A stretch of 64,000 bases of DNA from Clitoria ternatea (taxonomy: Eukaryota; Streptophyta; Magnoliopsida; Fabales; Fabaceae): contig CM075674.1 in the NCBI GenBank assembly GCA_037962975.1, positions 89,110,501 to 89,174,500 of the forward strand, written 5' to 3'. Below the pieces are notes generated by a model. That model was not told the DNA's origin and made no database searches. It saw nothing but the letters and a program-made list of their open reading frames with translations. Position 1 is the stretch's first letter. Every line of letters starts with the position of its first letter. This document shows positions 23,244-35,026 of the stretch, piece by piece. A program made the position numbers and the translations under genes.

Positions 23244-25230
23244 AGTTCTTTCTAGAGCCGGTGTGTGGGCCGATCTAGTAAATGTGATAGTTTTATGAAA
23301 GATTATTGTATTTTGTTGTGTTGAGATTGTGTGTTGTCTGGCACTGTTCCCTTGGCACTCCATTGGCGTAGTATTCTATGAATATAAGGTAAATCTATGA
23401 TCCCCTGACTGATCTTGGTTATTAATGGTGATGTGTTTACTTATTGTAGAATTACTAAATGGCCGAAAAAAAAAACTAGTTTCGGTGGGAGGAGATGACC
23501 TCTCCTTGAAATTTTTGTAAATGATGAATAGGACTGAATCTAGTCCACCCTACAAATATTAGGCGAGATAGGACAGAGATGAAACACACGAACGACAAAT
23601 TGAATTGGAAATGATATTTAAAGTAAGCATATATATATATGTGCGTATTGAAGTAGACATCTACAAATGGGTATAACTCATAAAGGTTAACTCTTGTAGT
23701 GAAATGAGAATGGTAAGTGTGTTGGTAACTATAAGTCTGTTTGAATACTGAAGTTTGATAATGCATAGAATGAAATAAGTTGACGAATGCCCTAATATGA
23801 TTATTCTTGGGAAGGGTGAATTCCCTATATCCTTCTACCTTGTGTGAACGATGATAGATGTTAGTTGCTTATTTTTTTTGGTGTTGAATCTACTTGATGA
23901 ACAATACGAAAACCCTCAGGATAAAGGAATGAATTGTAGTAATAAACTGTCTTGTATTGAGTTCAAAGTTAGAGAACCATTGGTGGTATGAGTAAATAGA
24001 AGAGGTTTATGAATAAATCAAGAGATGATGGTTGGACGTAGTTTAAGAGATTAGGTGCAATGGTACTTGTGATTAAAGAATGTTGATTTTATGAAGTTGG
24101 AGGATAGAGGATTGAATGGATGAATGATGATGTAATGTGAATTAACAACGTTGTCGTAAGGTTAATTTTAGGGGGGTGAACCTCCTATATTGTTTTTATG
24201 AAGCAGATTTAATTAAGTGCTATAGGTATGTCATATTCCTATTGTTAGATGATTGATTAATGGATATTAAGAGAAACTATGAGTAATTGATGAATGACGG
24301 TGTAAGAATACCTGTACAAGTTGAAGGTAATAAACGCAGAGTAGCTAGTAATAATTTTCAGTGATATAATTGGCGAGGCGATATTTTACTCAGGAAAGGA
24401 CTAGGAGGATGTATCATATGAATGATGGTCAAGTGAAGTATATGTACATTGGATCGCTACGTACATGATAAGAGAAGTAATGAATGGATGACATTAAAAG
24501 GAAGTGATTAAGAAGTAGTTGAATAGATAGATAATGAGAACGAAAAGAAGTTTTACCTAGTCGTTTGGACCTTGCATTGATATTAGTGTTACATGGGAAT
24601 CATAGCGACTGGCCACCGTGGGTTCCTTTTAACACTAATTCAATATAGAGTTGCCAATAGACATAGGGAAATGAATTGTGGTGTAAACAGTTTGCATATC
24701 GATCGATGATGTAAATAGTTGGATTGTATACCCGACTTTCACATGACTTAACTACAAAGTGTTGAACTCCTGAGACTGATCACCTCAGGTAGTTGCACTG
24801 GTAGTCGAGATCATGTGGAGTTGAGGAGATAGACATATTGTGACCAATCTTGGGTGATCAGATTTAGAAAAGAGAAATGTATGGTTCGTATTTCTGAAAT
24901 TGGTAAATGATTAGAAATGAGGAATAAATAGAGATGAAGTTTGGTAACTGACGAATAATGAGTATAGACAAGTAAATATTGTGGCATGGTAGTTATTATG
25001 AATTATTGCTAGATTTCTTTGAAAGGAAATTGGATAGCTCGAGTCCCTCCTAAGGTACACTTAGTGAGGAATTGATGAAGTATCGATAGGAATTAAGGAA
25101 ATAAGATAAACCAAAGGAGAGTCCGGTCGTGTGGCCGAGAAAATGCGAATTAGGTTTCCAAACTGTGAAGCAATGCTTGACTTCTGCACTAGTACTTACA
25201 CTACTTAATATGATGAAGGAGTTTGTAGTA
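23244..25230 (+). other. internal non-coding region of B
   Basis: Where gag, protease and reverse transcriptase should be, I see A/G-rich sequence with no long frame and no zinc knuckle, DSG or YVDD motif on either strand. It may be decayed beyond recognition or replaced by unrelated DNA. Because the LTRs of B differ by only about 1%, most of this loss probably predates its insertion. Confidence 0.6.
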
Positions 25231-27135
25231 TAGTGTGAAGCATCTAAGTTTGGTTTAGGATGTGTACTGATGCTGGATGACAGATAGATTGCCTATGCTT
25301 TAAGACAATTGAGACCACATGAACAGAATCACCCCACTCATGAATTGGAGCTTGCAGCAGTGGTATTTACATTAAAAATCTGGCGTCATTATTTACAGGG
25401 TTCTTGTTTTGTGGTATTTAGTAACCCTAAGAGTTGAAATACTTATTCGATCAGAAAGAATTAAACATGAGACAGAGGAGATGAGTGGAATATCTGAAAG
25501 AGTATGATTTTGATTTGAAGTACCATCTTGGGAAAGAAAATATTATGACTGATGCCTTAAGTAGAAATGTATTACATGCAGCCTTCTTGATGGGTAAAGA
25601 ACCAGAAATATTGGGAAAATTTTGTGATATGAATATTGGGGGTTGTTATAAATGCCCCAGATCAAATGATAGTTGGAATGTTAAAAATCTCCAATGAATT
25701 TCTGGAGTCTATAATGGCCGCGCAGAAAGACGATGAAGAGTTACTGAAGTTGATCGACACTCAGACCCGAGGTAAAAATGAAGAGATAACTCAAGGTGGC
25801 GATGGAGTATGGAGATTCAGGAATCGAGTTGTGGTGCCTGCACATGGAGGTTTCAGGCAGGCTGTGCTAGCAGAAGCACACAAGAGCTCTCTAAGTATAC
25901 ATCCAGGAGTGACAAAAATGTATCATGACTTAAGAAAGGAATTTTGGTGGCCAAACATGAAGAAGGCAATAATCGAGTACGTGAAATCCTGTGTTATATG
26001 TCAGAAGTGCAAGGTTGAGCACCAACGACCTCCAGGTTTGCTTCAACCTCCAGAAATTCCGATCTGGAAGTGGGAAAGTATCACCATGGACTTCGTGTCC
26101 GGACTACCTCGTAATCAAGCCGGATACAACGCGATTTGGGTAATTGTTGATTGACTAACTAAATGTGCGCATTTTCTGGCAATAAATATGAAGTGGTCGT
26201 TAGATCGATTAGCTAAGTTGTACATTACTGAGGTCGTACGACTGCATGGTGTGCCCTCAAGCATTATCTCCGATCGGGATCCCCGATTTACTTCAAGGTT
26301 TTGGAGAAGTTTGCAACAACAATTGGGTACTGAGCTTAAATCGAGTTCAACTTACCATCCCCAAACTGATGGCCAATCAGAACGGACTATACAAACTCTT
26401 GAGGATATGTTAAGGGCATGTGTACTAGAACAGGGCGGATCATGGGAGAAATACTTGCCCTTGGTGGAATTTGCATATAATAACAGTTACCATAGCAGTA
26501 TTGGGATGGCCCCTTACGAAGCTCTTTATGGTCGGAAATGGCGTACCCCATTATGTTGGAATGAGAACGGCGATGCCCTTCATCTGGGGCCTGAGATGAT
26601 TCAAGAGATGAACGAACAAATCACTTTAATCTGAGAGAAGATAAAAATTGCTCAAGACCGGCAAAAGAGCTATTATGACAATCGGCATAGACCCCTTGAA
26701 TTCCAAGTGGGTGATTGGGTGTTCCTAAGAATTTCGCCAACCAAAGGTGTAGGTCAAATTTTGAAGAGTCAAAAGCTTAATCCGAAGTATATTGGACCAT
26801 ACCAAATACTAGAGCGGATTGGTGAAGTCGCATATCGGCTGGATCTTCCCCAATCATTGACTAACATCCACAACGTGTTCCACGTATCACAACTTCGAGC
26901 CTACATTCCGTGTGATACAATGATTGTACCGAGTGATTCCATTGAAGTGAAGAAAAACCTGACAGTGGAGGCTGTACCGGTTAGCATTGAAGAGCACCAA
27001 ACCAAACGTTTAAGGAACAAGGAGGTACGGCTGGTGAAGGTGAAGTGGCAGAATTTACATTGGATGAACTACACTTGGGAGTTAGAATCCGATATGAGGC
27101 GGATGTACCCTCATCTTTTTCAACCGGGACACTGA
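25231..27135 (+). pseudogene. pol 3' part of B: RNase H, integrase, chromodomain
   Basis: RNase H remnants (IAYALRQLRPHEQ, then KEYDFDLKYHLGKEN) run 25250-25600 with frame breaks. Integrase is well kept: the zinc-binding H-H-C-C region (about 25880-26020), then MDFVSGLP, SDRDPRFTS and DGQSERTIQ. It is interrupted only by TGA at 26152 and 26632, both at positions where relatives have arginine. The C-terminus carries a chromodomain-like TKRLRNKEVRLVKVKW (about 26999-27130). The contrast with the missing gag-RT half is striking. Confidence 0.88.
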
Positions 27136-27156
27136 TTTCGGGGACGAAATCTCCTT

Positions 27157-27170
27157 TTAGGGGGGGTGAA
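27157..27170 (+). other. polypurine tract of B
   Basis: A run of AGGGGGGG then TGAA directly before the 3' LTR, after GGGGACGAAATCTCC. Confidence 0.75.
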
Positions 27171-27626
27171 TGTAACATCCCTGATGTTTTAATGAAAATT
27201 ATGGAATGGGAAATGTTAGTGAATGTTTAGAAATTCTATTTAGTATTTATTCTGTTTGAGCCGGTGTCTAGATCGGTCTCAGAAGCGCAGACAGGCAGAG
27301 CTGAAGATCGGATGAGTAAGGAACAGCGGGCAGGGCTAGGCGGTCTGGTCCAACCGTTGTGAGGAGAGCGCCTCACACGGTGTCGTAGCCGGATCAACCT
27401 CATACTAACTGAAACAACGGGTGTGTGTGACAAAGAGTCGAGAGCGGATGATATATCTGACCTCTCAAGTTGTAGCTCGGATTTCCGAAGTATGAACATT
27501 AAGTTAGGACGGCGGGGCCGATATTTATATCGGGCCTATACTCTTGCGAATTATTTGAGGATTGTGACTACTTAGACGTTGGGGGGATAGACACGTGTAA
27601 TTGATTTGATAACTATGCAATATTTT
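27171..27626 (+). repeat. 3' LTR of B, first segment
   Basis: Matches 20896-21351 of the 5' LTR with about eight differences. It ends at ATTTT (27622-27626), the target site of C. Confidence 0.93.
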
Positions 27627-28429
27627 TGAACTGGTCTGGACCGGGGTCTAGGATCCGGTGTGGGACCAGCCACAAGAATGCAGGTGTTTTTAGGGTTTGC
27701 ACACCGGAACTGTGAGTAACCGATGTATCAATCCGGTCTCTCAGTGTGAGAGGCCGGTCTTGTTGTCCTGGAGATCCTTTACACCAACGATTCGCGTTGC
27801 AGGGGGGCGAAAGGTGGTGCCACCTGCAAAGATTCTCCGACGCTCAAGTTAGAAGAGTGTAAGAACTCAGTGAATGCTCAAGCGAAGTAATAGTAGAGTG
27901 TGAGTTAGAACAACGATACCATGCATGTGTGTTGAAATATGCTACTTATAGTTGTACGTGAGAAAATGAGTCGTTGGATACAGGTGGGTCCCTTAGCTCT
28001 GATAGCGTGTATATTGTGTCAATCAAGGTGGCTCAACTCTCAGAATGTGTCAGGAGGGTAGGTCAATTATCAGAGTACGATCCTCTAGGAAAAGGAGAGG
28101 ATAATCACCTTTTCCGCATAATCCGTTGACACACCCACTTACTTTCTGAAGCCATTGATGTGACGTATTTTGCTACAAACAGTGTCTTCGTTGATAAGTT
28201 ATCAGGGACTCTTCTCTTGCTGTGACTGGAAAGCCAACAGTTATATAAATGTCCTGTAAAAATGAACATAGAACCGTTATGGAGAAAATGAATGATGCTG
28301 TCGTGAGGTGAGGAAGGACGGCCAGACAGCGGATATCCGGTGTAGTAACGTTGAACCAGGACACCGGTTTTCCTAATATGAGGTCATTCTGACGTCACAA
28401 GAATGGGGGCCGGTATCCAGACCGGATCA
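27627..28429 (-). repeat. 3' LTR of C
   Basis: 803 bp and the same length as the 5' LTR. The minus strand has a TATA-like ATTTATATAAC (near 28240). The purine-rich AGGGGATAAA just inside it (28430-28439, minus strand) is a plausible polypurine tract. Confidence 0.94.
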
Positions 28430-29112
28430 TTTATCCCCTAGCTTGTATGAGGGACTGTTAAGTTGCTCATATGAGCTACACAACTCTTCAGAGAAGTCTG
28501 GATGCCGGTAGTATATTCTGGTAAGTATCTGGGAGCTCTGTGGCGTCCGCTCTAATAAATGGGTGACCGCTCTTCTCGCGTTGCGTACAACGGATTCAGA
28601 CAGCATAAAATGAGTAATGGAAATCCCAAGAGTCTTTGAAAATTGAAACCCTTGGTATTCGAAAAGTGGTTGGGAGGCATTAAATGCGCACAGCATGATT
28701 GGACAGTAAATGCATTTTTTACGCACGAGCCATCATTACCCAAGAGTGTAACCGTCGATAGGGCTATTGGGCCTGGATTCAAACTGAATGGGGGCCCATT
28801 TTGCCAAAATGTTTACTGAAACGTTACTGTTTTCGCGCCCGTACGTCATGAAACGACGGAGTCGTTTCAATTTGAAGAGGTTGCGTTTTGACGCAGGCCT
28901 TGTGACCTTCGATGAAACACTGTGTCTTTTCGTTACCTATAAAAGGAACTCTTAGCAGATTTTGGAATCCATTCTTGTTTTCAAGCTTAGTGAAACTCTG
29001 CTCAAATTTCCTTGGAATTTCTCTGTCGTCTCCAACTTCTCAAAGATCCTCTTCCTTTAGGTAACCTCCCTTTCCTTCAACTCCTTGCAATTTCTGTCAT
29101 TCTATTTCCATC
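28430..29112 (+). promoter_or_regulatory. promoter and 5' leader of the antisense gene in C
   Basis: No coding domain here. A perfect inverted repeat GAAACGAC-GGA-GTCGTTTC lies at 28850-28868, and a good TATA box CTATAAAAGG at 28938-28947, about 170 bp before the ATG at 29113. This matches a normal plant promoter and short leader. That it promotes transcription is inferred from position and sequence alone. Confidence 0.6.
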
Positions 29113-31777
29113 ATGCGCCCTAGAGCAGGCCACGCTGGTCCTTCAAACAGGGGGAGTTTTGGCTCTCGTGCCCCCCTTAGCCACCGTGGTGGGAGGATTC
29201 CAGCGAATCCTCCTGTGGCTGGGCCCCGTCGCTCAGAGAGAGCCGAAGCCTCTTCCTCACGAGCATCTTCTTCCCAACGTCGCTCTGAGGCTCCCCTTGA
29301 ATCGAGGGCTACCAGCCGCTCTGACGAGGGGTCAAGTGCTGAAGGTTACCTCTCTGACAATGTTGCTTTTTACCACAGTACCTACGCGTTCCACCGCGCC
29401 TGCACAACCATGGACCTTCCAGGACGTGGAAAAACGCCGGTTCTCCGATCTGCTGAAGGGTGTGTCAACGTTGTGGCACACCGGCTTGATTGGGAGAAAC
29501 TCAACAGGGAAAAACCCTATTGTTGGGTGGAGGAGGAATTCCTAGAAATCCCTTCGCACCATGCAAGCGAGGAGGAGTGCACGGTTTCTTTCCGTTGCAA
29601 GATATATTCAGATAAAAGTACAAGGCACGATACGCTATGATGGCACCACATCCGTCTGAAAGAATATGCCACGGCGTCCCTGATGCGAGGTCGGTCTATA
29701 TGTACGACTTCATCTTCTTGAAACTGGGAGTACGTTTCCCCCTGACGGAATTCCAGATGGCCGTCCTGCGTTTCCTAGACTGCGCCCCCTCACAACTGCA
29801 TCCTAATGGTTGGGGTCTTGTCCGGGCTCTGGAAGTTCTGGGAGAGCATTTCAACTTCTCCGCCACTGTGGCCAAGCTATTTTACTATTGCCAAGTGGTC
29901 CGCCGAGCTAATAAGAAGGGCGGCCTTGGGTTCATTACTCTCCGTAGTGACTCAAGGGTTGTAAATTTCAAGTCTTATACAGAATCCACGAAGGTGGATG
30001 GACGCTCCTTCAAACACTACTATACTCGGGTCCGGATTCAACCAAATAAGCTGGTCTTCTGGCGGAACAAGGAGGGGTTTACCAAGTTCCCCCTAAGCTA
30101 GATGCACGAGCATTTTCTCCTTATGAGCCGTGCTTATTATACAGATGAGAGCGAACTCTCCCCTCACTCGGTTGAAGTCTTGAGTGCCATGCAGACGGCC
30201 TCTAAGACCCTCAAGGGATTTTCCAGCAGGCTCCTTTTGGCCGAGGATGGCATCAAAAATGCCTACCTCCGTAATATCCGCTCTTAATCTCTTTTTGTTG
30301 TATAGTTATTCCGCTCTGGTTATTTTTTCTTCTTGTATGCTTATTCAACTTTTCTTGTTTTGCAGAACAAATCGAAAAAGCCTGCCCAGAGATGTTGTCG
30401 TTAAGGACCATGATGGCTGACGATGACTCCTCTGAGGAAAATGAAATCCAGGCGAAGAGGAACGCCACCAAAACTCCCCTCATTCCTCTTACTTCTGCGG
30501 TAGGAGATGAGGTTCCTCTCTTCGATGAGGAGGAAACTGAAGAAGCAGCTGAGGTCACTGGAGCGGGTGACGAGGAGGCCGTCCCATAGAAGAAGAGGAA
30601 GAAAAGGCATCTTGTAAAGAAGACAGATCAAGAGAAGCCCTCCTCTGATGACCCTGTGAAGAAGCGTCAGAGGACGGCCGAAGAAGCTGAGTTGAAAAAG
30701 GACAAGGGAAAAAAACCCGTTCCTGAGTCCTCTGCCCCTTCTTCACAGAACGCTTCAGAACCGGGCTCTGGGAATGGTCCTCCTCTGGCGTTTGAGCCTC
30801 CGCGTGACTCCTTCCTCTCCCCCTACTTGTTGTTTCAGGGGTCCATGCCTCCCACTCTTCCAAAGGCACGGTATTGCCTCCGCCCTTCCCTCGATGCTGC
30901 TGGGGTCCGAGGTGCTTGCAAGGCTGGGCGTTGGCAGCTTGATGAATTGTCTGGCCTACTTGAGTCCCTGAGCGAGAAAGCTGATTATATGGATCAAGTT
31001 GAAAAACTTGAGACCGAACTCACGGTGAAGGAGAAATGGGCGACCAAGCAAGCTGAAGTTCACAGGGGCGTGGAATCAGAATTGAAGAAAACTAAAGAAA
31101 CGCTCCAGAGGAAAACTGAAGAGGCAAGCCAAGTTCATTTTGCGAATAAGGCCCTAGAGCGGGAAGTTGCCGACCTCCAGAATAAGAACAAATCCATACC
31201 CCTCCTTGAAGAAGAATTACAACTGGAGAAGAAGAGATCGGCTAAGCTTGCTGACGATCTCAAAGTTATGGAGGACGGTCGCAACAAGGACCTTGGGGAG
31301 TGGGAGTCCATTCGGAAGGAGATGCAAACCCAAATTGATGAACTCAAGAAGGGTGGTGCGAGTGCTGGGCCTTTAGAAGAGGATTATGCCAAGGTTCAAA
31401 AAAGATTAGCTGCTGCAAAGGCCAAGGCTGCCAAAGCCTTGGAGATATGTAAAAATGTGGCGTATGAATCCTTCGGCCTGGCCCTTCGTCAAGTCTACTA
31501 TCGTAACCCTGGAGTGAAGCTGAATTTGTACGGATTAGATCCGTTCTTCGAATTCCATGGGGGAAGACTTGTCGAAGTTCATAAGGACGGCTCGCACCAT
31601 GAACCCCATACATCTTTGTATGAATTGCCTCCCCTTCCAGAAGGTCAGAGTATGGAACCCACAACGTCCACCGCTGCCTCTGGAGCCGAAGCACAAGAAG
31701 GTGCCCAAACTGGAGTGGAGGACAAAATGGAGAAGGCAGGAGTGCCCACTGCGAAGGATCAAGCACCGGCCTCTTAA
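29113..31777 (+). pseudogene. extra antisense gene of C: gypsy-type "transposase_28"-like protein with coiled coil
   Basis: Begins with ATG and a basic, Ser/Arg/Pro-rich head of about 85 residues. The next part (about 29630-30100), with VYMYDFIFLKLGVRFPL and PSQLHPNGWGLVRALEVL, resembles the plant 'putative gypsy type transposon' family (Pfam PF04195); I recognise it by its look and could not search. A 95-bp intron (30271-30365) follows. Exon 2 has an acidic/lysine-rich linker with basic patches like a nuclear signal, then a long coiled coil (about 30990-31440). Lesions: a frame change near 29613-29640, probably one A lost in an A-run; a TAG at 30099; a TAG near 30587. It runs opposite to pol and is separate from it. 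Function unknown. Confidence 0.75.
30271..30365 (+). other. intron of the antisense gene in C
   Basis: CTCC/GTAATATCC at the donor, then a T-rich stretch ending TTGTTTTGCAG. Removing it joins two open frames in phase (the split codon becomes CAA), whereas reading through meets stops at once. A retrotransposon-borne gene keeping an intron is consistent with its antisense orientation, because the genomic RNA cannot splice it. Confidence 0.8.
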
Positions 31778-31862
31778 TTTTATGCTTTCATTCATAGCCG
31801 TGTTCTGGGATCGGCTCCAGCTTTAAAACACTTTGTAACCTGCACATTTTCTTATTTTTGAA

Positions 31863-31868
31863 AATAAA
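31863..31868 (+). terminator. poly(A) signal of the antisense gene
   Basis: AATAAA, 86 bp after the stop, preceded by T-rich sequence. Confidence 0.55.
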
Positions 31869-32490
31869 ATTCACTATTGCTTTTCTTCAACTGCTTGCGT
31901 CGAATGTGTGATTGTTGAATAACTTAGTGTTATACAAAACACTTTATTGTCTTCAATGCTTTACGAATCCGTTCTGCGTGGTTACCTAGCTGCTTAGAGC
32001 GTACTTATCACACCGGAATAAGATAACAAATTGTAACGAATAATTGAGAATTAAGTTAAAGCATGCCCTGTCCCCAAGTGTAAGTACATTGGGAAGGGAA
32101 AGTTTATCTCAAGGATTACTTTTCAACTTCTTAAAAAGATAGAAATGCTTATCTGTCCTCGAAGATGTAGAGCGGGTACGTTAGCGTTCAACCGCTCCGG
32201 GGTGGATGTTCCACAACTGAGGACGGACATTGCCTTTGAATTTCAGTATGGCTTTCACAAGGGTAAGCTTTTACGCCTTTCTCTTGAGGTTCGGTTTGGT
32301 TTTACTCCTCAAGCCTTCACACGGTGTTCAGTTCGATCCTACTAACCGTACTTGGAGTTCGGTGCAATCCTACAATCCAAGCCTTCAACACGGGGTTCAG
32401 ATCAGGGCTAATCCTGAACCTACTGCGCCCGTTACTCAGGGTTCAGCACGGTTTTCTGTATGAACCGGCCTACTGCGCCCAAGCCTTCAC

Positions 32491-32715
32491 ATGGGGTTCG
32501 GTTTGTGGCCTTGAAAAAGGACCAGCCCTACAACCCATGTAGTCTTCGAATGGGGTTCGGTTTGTGGCCTTGAAAAAGGACCAGCCCTACAACCCATGTA
32601 GTCTTCGAATGGGGTTCGGTTTGTGGCCTTGAAAAAGGACCAGCCCTACAACCCATGTAGTCTTCGAATGGGGTTCGGTTTGTGGCCTTGAAAAAGGACC
32701 AGCCCTACAACCCAT
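32491..32715. repeat. 59-bp tandem repeat in C
   Basis: About 3.8 identical copies of a 59-bp unit containing GGGGTTCGGTTTGTGGCC and GAAAAAGGACCAGCCC. More degenerate relatives lie just left (32290-32490). Perfect identity suggests recent expansion. It lies between the convergent 3' ends of pol and the antisense gene. The rest of 31870-33070 shows no coding signal; a 22-bp duplication around GAGATCATCCGTCCC lies at 32757-32800. Confidence 0.93.
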
Positions 32716-33076
32716 TCCACCTCAGGGAGTTACATCGTCAAAACACACGATGTGTGATTGAGATCATCCGTCCCGGTGTGATTGAGATCATCCGTCCCGA
32801 GGGATCTTCATCTGTTCCTCGAGGAATTATCTCATCAACTACAGAATTGGTAGTTGTGTTCATCCGTCCTGAGGTGTATGCGTATTAAACTACGGCTATA
32901 AATCATAACACATAAGAAAGGTGAGAATGATAGGGTGGTTAAGATGTATTCTCATTAAAATTGAAAGTACATTACATGAAGAGCGTAGTTGGGGCCATGC
33001 CTCGTTAAAACCTCCTTGAGAAAACCCAATGGGAAAAAACTCAAGTAAGGAAAAAGAGTACACGCCGTCTTACCAA

Positions 33077-35023
33077 CTAGCTGTAATAAACTCGCAAGTT
33101 CTGAGTGTTCCATTTGTTGCGGATTGGAGTTCCATCAAGTTCTTCCAACCGGTATGACCCTCTTCCAGTCACCTCAGAAACTCTATAAGGACCCTCCCAC
33201 GTCGGTGCTAGCTTTCCTTGGTGGGCGAACTTATTCCCCACACTGGCCTTTCTTAGAACGAGGTCTCCGGTGTTAAAAGCTCTGTACTGGACACGTTTAT
33301 TATACCGGAGTGCAGCCTTTGCTTTTATTGCCTGATCTCTGACGAAAGCTTTTTCCCTTAACTCCTGGAGGACGTCCAGTTCTGATGCCAAGTTGGCGTT
33401 GTTATCTTTAGCTGAAAAATACTCCACACGAGCTGATCTTGTTTGTAACTCCACTGGAATCATCGCCTCAACCCCGTACGTCAGCCGGTATGGGGATTCG
33501 TTAGTTGAAGAATGAGGCGTAGTGCGGTATGCCCATAAAACATGACATAGCTGGTCAGTCTATCCTCCCTTCGCTTCTCCCAGACGCTTCTTCAACCCCT
33601 TTAGCACTTCTCGGTTAGCTACCTCTGCTTGCCCATTGGTTTGGGGGTGTTCAACAGATGAGAATATCTGGATTATCCCCAGTCCTTCAAGTAAATCCAT
33701 GAACTTTTTGTCTGTAAACTGGGTGCCGTTGTCGGTCACAATCCGCCCTGGCACCCCGAACCGGGCTATGATATTTTCGTACACGAAACGTCTTGTTCGT
33801 GCAGAAGTGATATGCACTACTGGTTCTGCCTCGATCCACTTGGTGAAGTAGTCTACCCCCACGATCAAGTATTTGATACCTCCTGGTGCGGTGGGAAACA
33901 GACCCAAAATATCAAGGCCCCATTGGTAGAACGGCCAAGGCACAGCAGATGAAGATAATTCTTGGGCCGGTGTATGGTGGAGATTGGAGAATTTTTGACA
34001 AGCGTCGCACTTCCTCACAAAATCTGCGGAATACCGCTTCACAGTGGGCCACCAATATCCAGCCCTGAGGACTTTTCTCATTAGGCTTCGGCCTCCAGCA
34101 TGGTGCCCACATTGCCCCTTGTGCACCTCAGCCAAAACCGCTTGAACTTCGTCTTCTCTTAAACATGAAAGATATGGGACAGAGAATCCCCTTTTGTAGA
34201 GAACACCATCGACCATAGTAAAATATGGCAGCTCCCTCTTTACTCGTCTCCTTTCCTTCTCATCAGTAGGAAGTTGACCATCAGCCAAATAGCGAATATA
34301 GGGAATGACCCAAGAATCCTTATATGGATAGCTCACCATGACAGCATTCAGAGAAGGATACAGAGGTATGCTGGGCGATGTCAAAGTGCTTTGAACCACC
34401 GTTGTTGTGCTGCCGGGCTGCTTTGTACTTGCCAGTCTAGACAAGATATCCGCTCTGGTGTTTTCTTCTCTGGGCACATGCTTGAACTCTAAAACTTCAA
34501 ATCTTCCCTTCAATTCATTAACACTATTCAAGTACAATTGAAGTTGTGGTTCCTTCGCCTGGTACTCCCCCTGGATCTGCGAAATCACCAGTTGGGAATC
34601 ACTGCAGAGTGTAACTGCTGATGCTCCGATGTCAATCGCCGCACGGAGACCGGCCAAGCATGCTTCGTACTCAGCTTGGTTGTTGGAGGTTTTGAAATTG
34701 AATCGGAGGGAAATTTCTAGGTGTACACCATCATCACTTTCTACCACCACACCTGCTCCACAACCTTTACTGTTCGACGATCCATCAATGTAAATGGTCC
34801 AATGCGCTCGAGGTGTGGCCGGGTCCGCCCCAGTCATCTCCACAACAAAATCGGCCAACACTTGCGCCTTGATGGCTCCTCGAGGCTCATATGAAATTTC
34901 AAACTCAGACAGCTCAATAGACCATTTTATCATCCTCCCGGCAAGGTCGGGCTTGCTAAGCACTGAACGGAGAGGCAGATCCGTTCTCACCAGTACTGGG
35001 TGCGCATGGAAATAGGGCCTCAA
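33077..35023 (-). pseudogene. pol 3' part of C: archaeal-type RNase H and integrase
   Basis: Continues the pol of C after the TGA that ends the upstream frame. It starts with the end of the first RNase H (RPYFHAHP), then a second RNase H with IYIDGSSN, NNQAEYEA, CSDSQLV and a terminal NTRADILSRLA, the dual-RNase-H arrangement of the Tat lineage. Integrase follows: the zinc-binding HH-CDAC region (about 34110-34010), LDILGLF, VTDNGTQF and the catalytic E in NGQAEVANRE. A TAG at 33560 replaces a conserved tryptophan; the frame then reopens through the C-terminal integrase region to 33077. A single base change is enough to explain this stop. Confidence 0.9.
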
Positions 35024-35026
35024 CCG

